Below are positions 1 through 8,239 of a DNA stretch of 32,500 nucleotides, in pieces (position 1 is the stretch's first letter; each line of letters opens with the position of its first letter). Source of the DNA: Sphaeroforma sirkka (taxonomy: Eukaryota > Opisthokonta > Ichthyosporea > Ichthyophonida). The notes beneath the pieces were generated by a model. It did no database searches and was not told where the DNA came from. It saw nothing but the letters and a program-made list of their open reading frames with translations. The DNA lies in the NCBI GenBank assembly GCA_001586965.3, contig LUCW03000406.1, positions 1 to 32,500 of the forward strand. Direction: 5' to 3'. Made by a program: the position numbers and the translations under genes.

Positions 1-333
1 CGCCAATCTCAAAATCAATAAGTCTTTTTCTTTTTTTTTTAACTTTTCTTCAGATGGAACTTTATTTATATCAGCTAATGTATTAACGTGACTTACGTTA
101 TTATGTCTATTTACAAATTAGGCAAGTGGTCATGAACACTTAGTACTTCTAGTGAAAATTATTCAATAAAGAACAGCTAGAGGTACGCCCTGTGTGATCG
201 AGGATATTTAGGCTCTTAACAAGAGGCGGTCCCGATCATTCTTACACAAGCTACCACTGCTAAATCCTAACTGACTAAATTGTATTTTAGTTTAATATAG
301 TTTGAAACCTAGTAATTTCCATCGAAGTTTACA
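1..333 (+). repeat. 5' LTR, 3' part only
   Basis: Matches 7059-7395 almost base for base; differences include the length of a T run near 31-40 and G/A at 228, with more changes in the last 60 bp. It ends in CA at 332-333, exactly where similarity to the other copy stops. An AATAAA at 165-170 is a candidate polyadenylation signal for the R region. The upstream part is outside the window. Confidence 0.88.
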
Positions 334-412
334 TATTTTTCAGTTAAATAGTAGTTACAGTAGTGTACTGCTTCTAGACTGTCTGACATCGATTTACTAT
401 CCAGCAAATACT

Positions 413-772
413 ATGGCTAAGGGTACTTCTAAAGGCAAGGGAGCCGCTGGCTCTAAGCCTGCTAAGCCTGCCGAGGTTCCTGAGGTCCCTGTGGAAACAC
501 CTAGCCTGTCTGGAGTTGAGCCTGCCGAGGATACTGTTGGGGAAGCAAATTCTGAGGTTGGTACAGAGGATTATTCTGAGGATGACTCGTCGGATCCTAA
601 AGCCTTGGAAGAAGAGGTATCTACTACCGCGGAAAGGCTCGCCAGCGTCCGTGTATCACCTAGGAGTGAAGCTCAGGACCCCAGCCCCCCCCCTGACCAC
701 GTGCCGTCAAATATTGGGGATAAACGTCGAAGGCTGGAAAATTCGTGGATACGAATGTCGGGGGCATTATAA
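413..772 (+). pseudogene. gag, N-terminal piece of element 1
   Basis: The ATG at 413 opens a reading frame for about 119 residues. It starts with a Lys/Gly/Ala/Pro-rich stretch and continues as an acidic, Ser/Thr-rich segment, as in disordered N-termini of retrotransposon Gag proteins. The frame runs into a stop at about 770, while coding-like sequence continues one frame over from about 745, so one indel has broken it. No cysteine knuckle is present in this piece. Assignment as Gag rests on position directly after the 5' LTR and before the protease. Confidence 0.7.
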
Positions 773-1125
773 CTCCACATCTAAAGGACACTCCAGCACA
801 AATCCGGCGTGAAAAGGAAGTATTGGACCTGTCCGAAAATTTCGGTTTCGCCATCGATGGAGAAGCCATTCCATTCAGCTCAAATCTTGGGGCCGAAGCT
901 GAGGACGCCATAACTCGACAACGAGTGGTTGGATCCTCTCAATCTCGACGCCAATTGAACCGCACTGAAGCGCTCTTGAAGGAGCTAGCGGCAGCAGCAG
1001 TTGTGGACCCCTCTATCGTGTCCCACTTGGCTGATATTCTTCCTATACCGAAGAAGAAGAAAAAATTCGGGCCGGGTTTCGAACCCGAGACCTACTGGTT
1101 TACCAGCCAGTATGTTTACCACTAA
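745..1125 (+). pseudogene. gag, second piece of element 1
   Basis: Continues the Gag frame after the shift near 745-770. It is charged and helical in character, with a Lys-rich end around 1051-1065. The frame then runs through the antisense tRNA-like sequence (1058-1138) and stops at 1123-1125. The last 20 or so residues are probably not native Gag but a reading of that insert. The next coding-like frame picks up after about 1130. Confidence 0.6.
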
Positions 1126-1138
1126 GCCAGTTACCACT
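1058..1138 (-). ncRNA. tRNA-like sequence with Pol III A box, B box and T-run, antisense to gag
   Basis: Read on the - strand, TGGCTTAGTGG (1119-1129) fits the A-box consensus TRGYNNARNNG. GGTTCGAAACC (1075-1085) fits the B-box consensus GGTTCGANNCC. Six T residues follow at 1060-1065, a Pol III terminator. Between the boxes is an anticodon-like hairpin, ACTGG...CCAGT, with an 8-base loop containing TGGTAA, resembling a Thr(GGT) arm. The T-arm pairs well. The D stem and acceptor stem do not pair, so this is not a functional tRNA; a tRNA pseudogene, a SINE head or a captured tRNA fragment is more likely. It sits where the gag frame is disturbed. Confidence 0.55.
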
Positions 1139-1600
1139 GGCGAGAGAGATAATATTTCAAAATTTAATCTCTATAGCTCTGATGCTACCATCGACCATCC
1201 TCTTGACAAACCTAACCCTGTCAGAGGATATGATCGTATGGAACTCGATGAGGCTTACCATCCTCGTAATATCGACCCTCATTTGCCAACTAACCCTGGT
1301 AATCACGATTTTGGCAATCGCTACACCAGTACCTCGTTAGAGAGTTCCCGCTCTAATCCTGAGGATGAGGAAGTGAGAACCAGACATACTCGTCTCAGGC
1401 TATTACGCTCTGGTATGCAAGTCCTTGAGGACCGTCTATTGAATGACTCTGACCTTGACGATAGGAAAGCGGATAACATTCGCTATCTAATCGATAACAA
1501 GAGAAAGGAAATAGACACCATCTTGGCACTAGCGGCCCGTAGCACTGAGCATGAGCCTCGTGAACACTTAGAACCAAGCTTTATAAAAGCAGCTAGGTAA
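1130..1600 (+). pseudogene. gag, central piece of element 1
   Basis: Coding-like sequence in a third frame, after the tRNA-like insert. It is highly charged, with many Asp, Arg and Leu heptad-like spacings between about 1380 and 1560, suggesting helices or a coiled coil. It ends at 1598-1600, but a frame one base away stays open to about 1672 and the following piece begins near 1675, so two more small indels separate it from the C-terminal Gag piece. Function is inferred from position only. Confidence 0.55.
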
Positions 1601-1674
1601 CGCGCAGGCTGAGGTCGATTTCTCTACTAATGAGAGTACAGTGGAGACACTGAAGGCCTTCGACCAACTTTAAG

Positions 1675-2481
1675 GAGTCTGCCAGCCTTAGGGATAAGCA
1701 GATGATGAATGCCTTTATTCATTTCTGTGAGCCAGGTGAATGGCGAACTATCTTGAAGGCTCATGAGCCCAACTGGAAAGCCCTACCCTGGCACCAGTTG
1801 CGTGATAATATACTTAACACCTTTTTTGAAGATGCACGTGACCGTGAACTTCTAGAGTCTCGCAAGTTCTTTGCGAACGATACCACTATTCGAGGTGCTC
1901 TAGCTCATATGACACATATGAATACTCGGATGGGTGGTCGTACCTATACTGGCGAATATTTATTAATTTGTCAGATGATGGAGACTCTGGGAGCTAACCT
2001 CTTTAAGAAAGTCAATGATGACATCATCGCCTATGGTGATTTGCGATCTATGCCTTGGTCTGTCTTTGAGAAGATAGTACACAAGCATACCAATTCCTCT
2101 ACTAGAGTACTTAGTACCACGAGCTACACCCAGCCCACTAAGCGAAACGCAGTAGAGACTAATACTGCGCGTAGTACTAAGAAACCTCGCACTACTACTG
2201 GAGGGTACTGGCTCTACTTCTACCGAACCGAAGGTGATAAGAAGGTGAGAGCGCCTTGCAAGAAGTGTGGTTACAACCTCACAAAACGTAATGGCAAGTG
2301 GAATGGTAGACACGACCCTGTTAAGTGTGCACCAGGCAAGCCAGATTTTGGACACTATATGAAAGAGTGTGCTACTTGCAAGGGTACTAACGGTTGGCAC
2401 AAAGAGGATTGCAAGGACTTACCGGACGTCAAGTTAAGCACTGACAGTACCATATGTGTGCGCACTAGAGCAAGATTATGA
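1675..2481 (+). CDS. gag C-terminal piece (capsid-like and zinc-finger region), element 1
   Basis: Open from about 1675, with the first ATG at 1702, for about 260 codons. The N-terminal half, with regularly spaced Trp, Leu and Phe residues (WRTILKAHEPNW and similar), looks like a retrotransposon capsid domain. The C-terminal part is Cys/His-rich: CKKC near residue 191 and C-x2-C-x6-H-x3-C near residue 231, a variant of the retroviral CCHC knuckle (usually C-x2-C-x4-H-x4-C) expected to bind RNA. The stop TGA (2479-2481) overlaps the ATG of the next frame by four bases (ATGA), placing pol in the -1 frame relative to gag. Confidence 0.75.
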   Translation, partial: ESASLRDKQMMNAFIHFCEPGEWRTILKAHEPNWKALPWHQLRDNILNTFFEDARDRELLESRKFFANDTTIRGALAHMTHMNTRMGGRTYTGEYLLICQMMETLGANLFKKVNDDIIAYGDLRSMPWSVFEKIVHKHTNSSTRVLSTTSYTQPTKRNAVETNTARSTKKPRTTTGGYWLYFYRTEGDKKVRAPCKKCGYNLTKRNGKWNGRHDPVKCAPGKPDFGHYMKECATCKGTNGWHKEDCKDLPDVKLSTDSTICVRTRARL

Positions 2482-3341
2482 GAAAATGTTCAATAAAATC
2501 TATACCAAAGGAGATGAACGTATCTTTCAAAGCAGTTTTCGTAAATGGAGAAATAGTTATGGCACTATTTGATCCAGGGGCTGAAGTCTCTGCTATCTCA
2601 CGCCGAGTAGCCTACGCTACAGATATGGCTGTCCATAACGAAACAACTGATTTAATCTTGGGAAATGGCAAAGTTACTACTTGCGAACAAGCCATTGACT
2701 ATGCACACATAATGCTGTTAGATAGAAGAGAAGTGAAGACTCACCTAATCGTTACTGACATGTCTCAGAAATACGATTTAATTATAGGTATGACTGATCT
2801 TCTCAGTTTAGGTATAACACTCACTGGTCTGCCTAATGGGCTGGACCCGAATAAAGATCAGTCAGATGATAATATGTTAAAGATACCTAAACCTCCGGAA
2901 GGTGAAGCAAAGGATATGATTCCGCACTTCACCGATATAATTATGGACTTAATTATACAAAACAGGAAGATTGCAATAACTGACTGGTGTATGTTTAAGT
3001 TCTCTAATGGGTACATTAGACTTGGCTTAACAAACGTCGACTTCTCTAAGTTAAAGTGTCCTTCACATAACTACGTGAGTTGGAGACACAAAGACGTTGT
3101 CAAAACCCAAATCGAAGATTGGTTAAAACAGGGTCTAATTGAAATCAATTATGATGCAACCCCAGTTAACTTAGCTCTCTTAGCGGTCGATCAATATAAA
3201 TCTGATGGAACGTTTAGTAAAACAAGAGTAGTACTAGACCTGTCGCCAATCAACAAACTAATTCCGCAACATAGTTTTCCCTTACCTAAGATAAGCGAGA
3301 TACTACGCAAAATGGAGGTGCGACTATCTTTTCCAAGATAG
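2478..3341 (+). pseudogene. pol part 1: aspartic protease and start of reverse transcriptase, element 1
   Basis: The N-terminal ~115 residues are a retropepsin-like protease: a FNG-type strand, then ALFDPGAEVSAIS where the active-site triad is normally DTG/DSG, and later DLIIGMTDLL, the conserved IIG strand. After a short linker comes the reverse transcriptase finger region: the W-x-Q/E-I-EDWL helix, the TRVVLDLSPIN strand (usual R-x-x-x-D-x-R-x-LN) and PLPKI-x-EIL. The frame is lost at about 3312 by a one-base change and the ORF ends at 3341, just before the FSKIDLKAAFHQ motif, which continues one frame over. The protease would cut the polyprotein. The DPG triad is unusual and may affect activity. 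Confidence 0.88.
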
Positions 3342-3784
3342 ACTTAAAAGCTGCATTCCATCAACTACAGATATATGAGCCTCATAGGAAATACTTTTCC
3401 TTTACTTGGCAAGGTAAGAAGTACCAGTTTAAAGGTGCACCTGAAGGCTTACACATGTTACCTTCTTTCTTCCAACAAGTTATGATGGAACTATTTGCGG
3501 ACCTGTCGTATAACGTATCAGTCTATTTAGATGATATAGTTATCTTTACAAAGACAGCACATGAACATGCTAAACTCGTTAAAGAAGTCTTAAAGCGACT
3601 TAATCATGCTAAACTTAAGATTAACGAAGACAAGTGTTCTTTTGCTAAAGATACTATACACTTACTTGGCTACAAAGTATCTGCAGCAGGGGTAGAAATT
3701 GATCCTGGCAAGGAAACAGTTTCTGTTGGATTTATCAACACCAATTACTGGAAGAGATGTGAACTCTGTGTGTGGGTTTGTTAA
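3314..3784 (+). pseudogene. pol part 2: reverse transcriptase palm and thumb, element 1
   Basis: Coding continues in a shifted frame from about 3314. In order: IDLKAAFHQ with the first catalytic Asp, the FSFTWQGKKYQF strand, FKGAPEGLHMLPSFFQ (the usual MPFGL-x-x-AP-x-x-FQ block, here altered), and the catalytic YLDD box at 3524-3535. The KLKINEDKCSFAK and LLGYKVSAAGVEIDP blocks of the gypsy thumb follow. The frame is lost near 3735; coding resemblance continues one frame over. The catalytic aspartates are intact, so decay here is by indels rather than by loss of active-site residues. Confidence 0.9.
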
Positions 3785-4330
3785 CTTCTTCTCGGATTCG
3801 GTACCGCATCTTTCTCATTACTTAAAAGCCTTTCAGTCACCTACGGCTGCACAAAGGACCTTTGGGAAAGCTTTGGACTAAAGAATGTGATGATGCATTT
3901 AAACTAGTCAAAAGTAAAGTAATGGACGCACCCATCATGCAGTACCCTGTGGATGGTGTCCCATTCAAGTAGCAACCGACGCTTCAGATCGAGCGGTAGG
4001 TGGAGTGCTTTACCAAACGATAAATGGTAAACCGCGCTACATACAATTCTTTAGCAAGAGTTATAATAAGAGTCAACGGAATTACCTACCGTTAAACAAG
4101 AGCTCCTTGCTATAGTTATTGCGCTAAGACAGTTTAAAGACTACCTTTATGGAAGTTACTTTACTGTCGCCTGTGATCAAAAGTCTTTAACATACTTAAA
4201 GATATGAACCCTGATTCACAGTTGGTGAGCCGCTGGCATGACATTATTGCCAAGTTCGCTTTTAATATAACACACATTCCAGGAATACATAACCATCTTC
4301 CTGACATGCTCTCTCGACTTGTGCCCGACT
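3735..4330 (+). pseudogene. pol part 3: RT connection and RNase H, element 1
   Basis: Recognisable in four alternating frames. 3735-3870 gives the VCGFVNFFSD connection motif. 3871-3970 gives W-T-x-EC-x-x-AF with K and PI-x-QYP. From 3969 comes VATDASDRAVGGVL, the RNase H D-A-S box with its catalytic Asp at 3978. From 4088 comes the K-QELLAI helix with its catalytic Glu, then the DQKSL strand. From 4204 come SRWHDIIAKF and ITHIPGIHN...D-LSR, the closing RNase H block. Frame breaks fall at about 3870, 3969, 4088 and 4204. The domain degrades the RNA strand of RNA:DNA hybrids during reverse transcription. Confidence 0.85.
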
Positions 4331-4998
4331 ACCAGAAAACAGTCAAAGAGTTATTAGCAACCGATTGGATGCTAAATAAGAAATGGTTTAACCTCGCTCA
4401 ATCACGATGGGGTCCATTTACTGTTGATATGTTCGCCGCAGAACATAACAAACAGGTTTCTGAATATAGGTCGTTGACTCATCCTAAAGGTGATACATTT
4501 CAGCTTGACTTATCAAAGCATAATGCGTGGGCTAACCCACCTTGTCAACTTATCGCACAGTTGTTAAATTATGTTAATATTACTAAATCTACCATTACGC
4601 TGTGTTGTCCCTTACGTAACTCCGACCCATGGATACGTGATTTAATTAATATGATTCAAGACGAACCTATTTATGTCGACCGTGAAACCGACACGTTTTT
4701 GTATCAAGGATCCTATTCTATTAAGAAGACACCTTGGAAACACACCATTGTTTGTCGCATCGGTCCTGCAGGTACCACTAAGTGGAAACCCTCAACCGAA
4801 TTCTTAGCTAAACTAGAGGAGTCTAAAGAGTTTGAACAAAAGCTCAAGACTCGTACAACACATGCACCCAACAAGATTGCAGTCGAGGTAATGCCGATTG
4901 AAACGGCATTAGATCGTAAAAACATGGAACTAGCTAAGGCCATGGATCAAAGACTCAAAACTCTAAGAGAACCTGAAGCTCGCACTCAAACTACTTAA
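4204..4998 (+). CDS. end of RNase H plus methyltransferase-fold-like linker domain, element 1
   Basis: One intact 264-residue frame. Its first ~40 residues finish RNase H. From about residue 75 it holds WGPFTVDMFAAEHNKQVSEY, then DTFQLDLSKHNAWANPPCQLI, then a strand TLCCPLRNSDPWI. This W-G-x-x-x-x-D-x-FA-x-x-x-N ... NPP ... P-x-R-x-x-x-W pattern resembles the Dam-like/phage adenine-methyltransferase-type domain carried by DIRS elements and by some gypsy elements between RNase H and integrase. Only the NPP part of a D/N-PP-Y/W motif is present (NPPC), so enzymatic activity is doubtful. The last ~70 residues are a charged helix. Family membership is by memory of motif shape. Confidence 0.72.
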   Translation: MNPDSQLVSRWHDIIAKFAFNITHIPGIHNHLPDMLSRLVPDYQKTVKELLATDWMLNKKWFNLAQSRWGPFTVDMFAAEHNKQVSEYRSLTHPKGDTFQLDLSKHNAWANPPCQLIAQLLNYVNITKSTITLCCPLRNSDPWIRDLINMIQDEPIYVDRETDTFLYQGSYSIKKTPWKHTIVCRIGPAGTTKWKPSTEFLAKLEESKEFEQKLKTRTTHAPNKIAVEVMPIETALDRKNMELAKAMDQRLKTLREPEARTQTT

Positions 4999-5128
4999 AG
5001 CGCTGCTTAAAGAACAGCCAGGAGTTGCGAAACAACTGAAGAAGATACTTCAACAATCCAATGTTGTCAATTATGTATCTCAGGAGTCTACCCCTCCTGA
5101 TACTGAGGTTGCCCTTTCCAACAGGACT

Positions 5129-5356
5129 ATGGTTCATCCAGCCAGCGTTACGCAGAATCTGACTGACTTAGAGGAGCTCGAAAGTAGAGTTAAAATTATA
5201 CATAATTTAACGCATCGAGCATATGAGCATACTTATAAAATGGCTATTCGTGCAGGGCTTGATCACCCGGCGCTGAAAGAAACCATACGTGAAGTATACC
5301 GACGCTGTACTGATTGTGAAAAGAACCAGATCAAGCGATACGGTTGGGCACCCTAA
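5129..5356 (+). pseudogene. integrase N-terminal HHCC zinc finger, element 1
   Basis: A 75-residue open piece contains H-x4-H (THRAYEH) and C-x2-C (CTDC) about 30 residues apart. This is the H2C2 zinc-binding module at the start of gypsy integrases. The helix between them (YKMAIRAGLDHPALKETIREVYRRC) fits. The frame ends at 5354-5356, and the core domain continues one frame over from about 5360. The zinc finger helps integrase multimerise on LTR ends. Confidence 0.82.
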
Positions 5357-5359
5357 AAA

Positions 5360-5974
5360 AAGTGTGACAGAAGACCAACCGATGCGCCGAGTCATAGTCG
5401 ATTTGGTTAAACTCCGCGATCCAAGCATACTGGCGATGTATATATCTGTCATTTCTTATGCGTGGCTTCGGGCTATAACTTGCTTTATGCAATACCGAAC
5501 AAACGTCCACAAACAGTGGCAGAATTATGCTATCACGTCTTCAATGACTTCGGTTTCCCTCGAGTACTATGTTCTGATAACGGTAGTGAGTTTTGTACCG
5601 ACGTAATGGAGGCACTTATACTCGTATCAGGCATGACCCATAGGCGTGGTGTTCCTTACAAACCTCAAACGCAGGGTGCAAATGAGACACGTCATAGAGA
5701 ACTTAAGAAACTCTTGCGTACCGCACTAGACGACGTTGAGGATATGTGGCCTTATCATTTGAAATGGGTTCAGACTCAAATGAATAACTGCATGAATCCT
5801 CAAACTGGAACACTCCGTTTCACTATTTCTTTGGCCGCTATAGTGAATTACAAGCAACGTTTGATAAAACTGCGCCTGAGAAACACGCTACCCCGTGGCT
5901 ACAAAAAAGATCGAGCATATGCAGAACGTTGTTTACCCCTGTTTACTCGAGCACAAGAATCGCGTCCTACTTAA
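5360..5974 (+). pseudogene. integrase catalytic core (DD35E), element 1
   Basis: Two overlapping frames make up the core. The first catalytic Asp lies in RRVIVDLV (codon at 5400). After a shift at about 5440-5460, the second is in LCSDNGSEF (codon at 5576). The Glu is in QGANETRHRELK (codon at 5684). The second Asp and the Glu are separated by exactly 35 residues, the classic DD35E spacing. The Y-K-PQTQG loop before the Glu is typical of gypsy integrases. The enzyme would insert the cDNA into the genome. The frame is lost again between 5895 and 5970. Confidence 0.9.
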
Positions 5975-6641
5975 AGCGTATGACCGATGGAATAACACTA
6001 AGAACATTGTTCAGTTCAAAGTCGGCGATTACGTTAACATTATAAATCGAAACGCCAACGTTACCGAACTCTCTTCTAAGACGATAGGACCTTTTGTTAT
6101 TTCCTACCATGATGAGAAGAGTGATACTTACGAAGTGAATAACATTGATGGTACTAGCGCAACCAATCTAGGCACTCACCGTATCCCTACCTCCGAACTC
6201 TCATTCGCTCGCTCATTTGATTCTGATATACCAGTTATGGAGTCACAAGTCAAAGATATAATTGATAAAACATCCGAAGACGGTTACACTTACTACAAGA
6301 CCCGTTCCATGGATGGGACAGTAGCTTGGCTAACCTCCGATGCATTTCGTGAATCTCGCGACTTTCTTCGTATCTTTAATAAGAAATGGAATAAGCGTTT
6401 ACATAAGAACACACGAGATAAACGAAAAGGGTTTCCTCAGGTGACTACAAACCCTGACGGATCTGAAATTCCCTATTTGCCACCTACTTCCTACGTGACT
6501 AAACTTTCTGATCTGCTTACCAACAGTGCAGAAAATTGTTCAAACTTACTTACTAATGAAGAACAGCCTTTGGCTATTACCTTACCAAATAATAAACGTA
6601 AGGCGCCTACATCGGAAATGGTTACTGGACCAAATACTTAA
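5895..6641 (+). CDS. integrase C-terminal domain with chromodomain-like tail, element 1
   Basis: About 230 usable codons to a stop at 6639-6641. FKVGDYVNI and, about 20 residues on, GPFVI (near 6087) make the GPY/F module of gypsy integrases; DTYEV and the HRIP-x-SEL element follow. At about residues 117-155 (6243-6360) there is a chromodomain-like pattern: VKDIIDKT, a Tyr-rich strand ending Y-K-T-R, MDGTVAWL and a final helix. The last 90 residues are Lys/Asn/Ser-rich and probably disordered. Such tails steer integration to particular chromatin in chromoviruses. Only part of the aromatic cage is evident, so histone binding is inference. Confidence 0.75.
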   Translation: MATKKIEHMQNVVYPCLLEHKNRVLLKAYDRWNNTKNIVQFKVGDYVNIINRNANVTELSSKTIGPFVISYHDEKSDTYEVNNIDGTSATNLGTHRIPTSELSFARSFDSDIPVMESQVKDIIDKTSEDGYTYYKTRSMDGTVAWLTSDAFRESRDFLRIFNKKWNKRLHKNTRDKRKGFPQVTTNPDGSEIPYLPPTSYVTKLSDLLTNSAENCSNLLTNEEQPLAITLPNNKRKAPTSEMVTGPNT

Positions 6642-6780
6642 CGACATAGAGTACAACATGAGTCTTGAACTCGTACATATAGACACATACTTACTCGATA
6701 AGTCATGACCGAAACCGTTTTTACTTTGGTTTTCGCTTTACCAACTAGATCGTATCTTAACGTACGTTCGTAGTTCTAAA

Positions 6781-6795
6781 AGCTACTGGGGGCTA
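6781..6795 (+). promoter_or_regulatory. candidate polypurine-type tract before the 3' LTR
   Basis: A G-run (GGGGG at 6788-6792) lies immediately before a TGTAG that could open the 3' LTR. Plus-strand priming tracts sit exactly there in LTR elements. It is short and interrupted by pyrimidines, so the call is tentative. Confidence 0.3.
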
Positions 6796-7395
6796 TGTAG
6801 AAATACGGCCTCCGGTCAGTCTAAAATATCAAGATCAATTGAGATAATACATTGGTTTTTATTTGTATTTTAAATAATTTAGTACAAGCTCTTTTTCCAA
6901 TATTTCCAAAGTGTTCTAAATTCACTTTGATGGCTCCAATAGCCTGAGTATTTGGTATGACTCATCTACTTGGACCTATTTGAGACATTAGTAGATGTAG
7001 ATTATTATAAACTAAATTTTATAATCTCCGAACTACTACTTATAGATTTTGGTCCTCCCGCCAATCTCCAAAATCCAATAAGTCTTTTTCTTTTTTTAAC
7101 TTTTCTTCAGATGGAACTTTATTTATATCAGCTAATGTATTAACGTGACTTACGTTATTATGTCTATTTACAAATTAGGCAAGTGGTCATGAACACTTAG
7201 TACTTCTAGTGAAAATTATTCAATAAAGAACAGCTAGAGGTACGCCCTGTGTGATCGAGGATATTTAGGCTCTTAACAAGAGGCAGTCCCGATCATTCTT
7301 ACACAAGCTACCACTGCTAAATCCTAACTGACATAAATTGTTATTTAGTTTATATAACATGGTTTAAAACATAGAAATATCCATCGAAGTTTACA
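6796..7395 (+). repeat. 3' LTR
   Basis: The 3' boundary is firm: similarity to the 5' copy ends at CA (7394-7395), after which the - strand frame of element 2 resumes immediately. The 5' boundary is inferred from a TG near 6796 after a G-rich tract, giving about 600 bp. Only 7059-7395 can be compared with the other LTR inside the window. An AATAAA lies at 7222-7227, at the same place as in the 5' copy. Confidence 0.8.
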
Positions 7396-7635
7396 CTTGT
7401 TCAATTCTCCAAGTACATGTTTAATAGTAAAATTAAATGGTGCAATGATGAGGTGCCATCGCTGCAGCATACTATTCCACTTCAACTGAGTGTTCATGTA
7501 TATGATTATCGCATGCACCATACGTACGGTAAATCGCTGTTCGACTAAGTGGTCATGAAAATCAAACAGTGGATAGCTGACTGCTAACAGCTCTTCCATC
7601 GGTGTAGAATTGCTTTGCCTTGTGTCCGGGGCCAC
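7396..7635 (-). pseudogene. RNase H remnant of element 2
   Basis: An open piece on the - strand includes STPMEELLAVSYPLFDFHDHL, the Glu-containing helix of gypsy RNase H (usual E-x-ELLA-x-V). It then has a FTVRM strand where the third catalytic Asp would follow (here MVHA, so the Asp of the usual T-D-H appears lost), RWHLIIAPFNFTIKHVLGELN, and then the junction with the element 1 LTR at 7395/7396. Lost catalytic residue and truncation make it a dead copy. Confidence 0.8.
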
Positions 7636-7639
7636 TTCA

Positions 7640-8040
7640 TGTGCAAAGTTGGGCTAATACAGATGCAATATCCCTTTGACACCGTGGAATATGCCAGTCG
7701 AATAATCGTTGCTGTTTCTCATGTTCAACGTCAATCCCCTTAGCAGATATCTTCTTCCCAAGTACCATTACTACTCTCACGGCAAAGCGACACTTCTTCT
7801 GATTAGATTTGAAGTTATTCTACGTCGAACCTCGAATGACTTCTTGGACGTAAATGCGCATCACCGACTGTCCCATGTAAACGAAATCATGTGCGGAGAG
7901 TCTGTAGGTACCGGTAAGCGATGGTATGCTGCCGATAAATCAAACGTTGTGTAGTATCGCTCGCCGTTACTGATAATCTCGTTGACCTTCGGAAGCGTGC
8001 ACTGATCACACTCGGACTTCGATGAGCTCTCCTGACGGTG
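7640..8040 (-). pseudogene. reverse transcriptase remnant of element 2
   Basis: Three blocks are recognisable on the - strand. First, LPKVNEIISNGERYYTTFDL with SAAYHRLPV (about 7905-7985) is the palm start with the first catalytic Asp. Second, HMISFTWD follows directly. Third, KKCRFAVRV and LGKKISAKGIDVEHEKQ (about 7710-7800) are the thumb. Where YxDD is expected there is YVQE (7841-7852), and the stretch between blocks two and YVQE is too short by roughly 50 codons. An internal deletion has therefore removed part of the palm, and both catalytic aspartates of the box are gone. Confidence 0.78.
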
Positions 8041-8239
8041 TAAACGATGCTATCGCCAGCAAGGGAAGGTTGACAGTCGATGCCGATGCTTTGTCACGTG
8101 TGGTTGTACTTGTCGGATACGAAATTCCGTGTTGTCTGCTGTCGTAGGCCCTATACTTTATCTTGAGGTATTGGAAATGATACTTCACTACCCGGTAGTG
8201 TACATCGTGCTATATCCAAGATTGCCTCATTAACAGTGT

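Larger units (their letters stand above)
1..7395 (+). mobile_element. Ty3/gypsy-type LTR retrotransposon, 5' end cut by window edge (element 1)
   Basis: The two ends carry the same sequence in direct orientation (1-333 and 7059-7395), flanking coding pieces in the order gag, aspartic protease, reverse transcriptase, RNase H, integrase. RNase H before integrase is the Ty3/gypsy order; Ty1/copia has integrase first. About 270 bp of the 5' LTR should lie left of the window if the 3' LTR starts near 6796. The coding region changes frame about ten times (near 740-770, 1125, 1595, 1675, 3312, 3735, 3870, 3969, 4088, 4204, 5000-5130, 5370-5450, 5895-5970), so this copy as read cannot make a full polyprotein. 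The LTRs differ by only a few bases over their first 290 positions, which points to a recent insertion. I see no primer-binding site matching a tRNA 3' end after position 333. Confidence 0.93.

Noticed and set aside
1058..1138. Functional tRNA-Thr gene
   Set aside because: Acceptor and D stems do not pair and the anticodon loop has eight bases; only promoter boxes, T-arm and terminator are good, so I call it tRNA-like.
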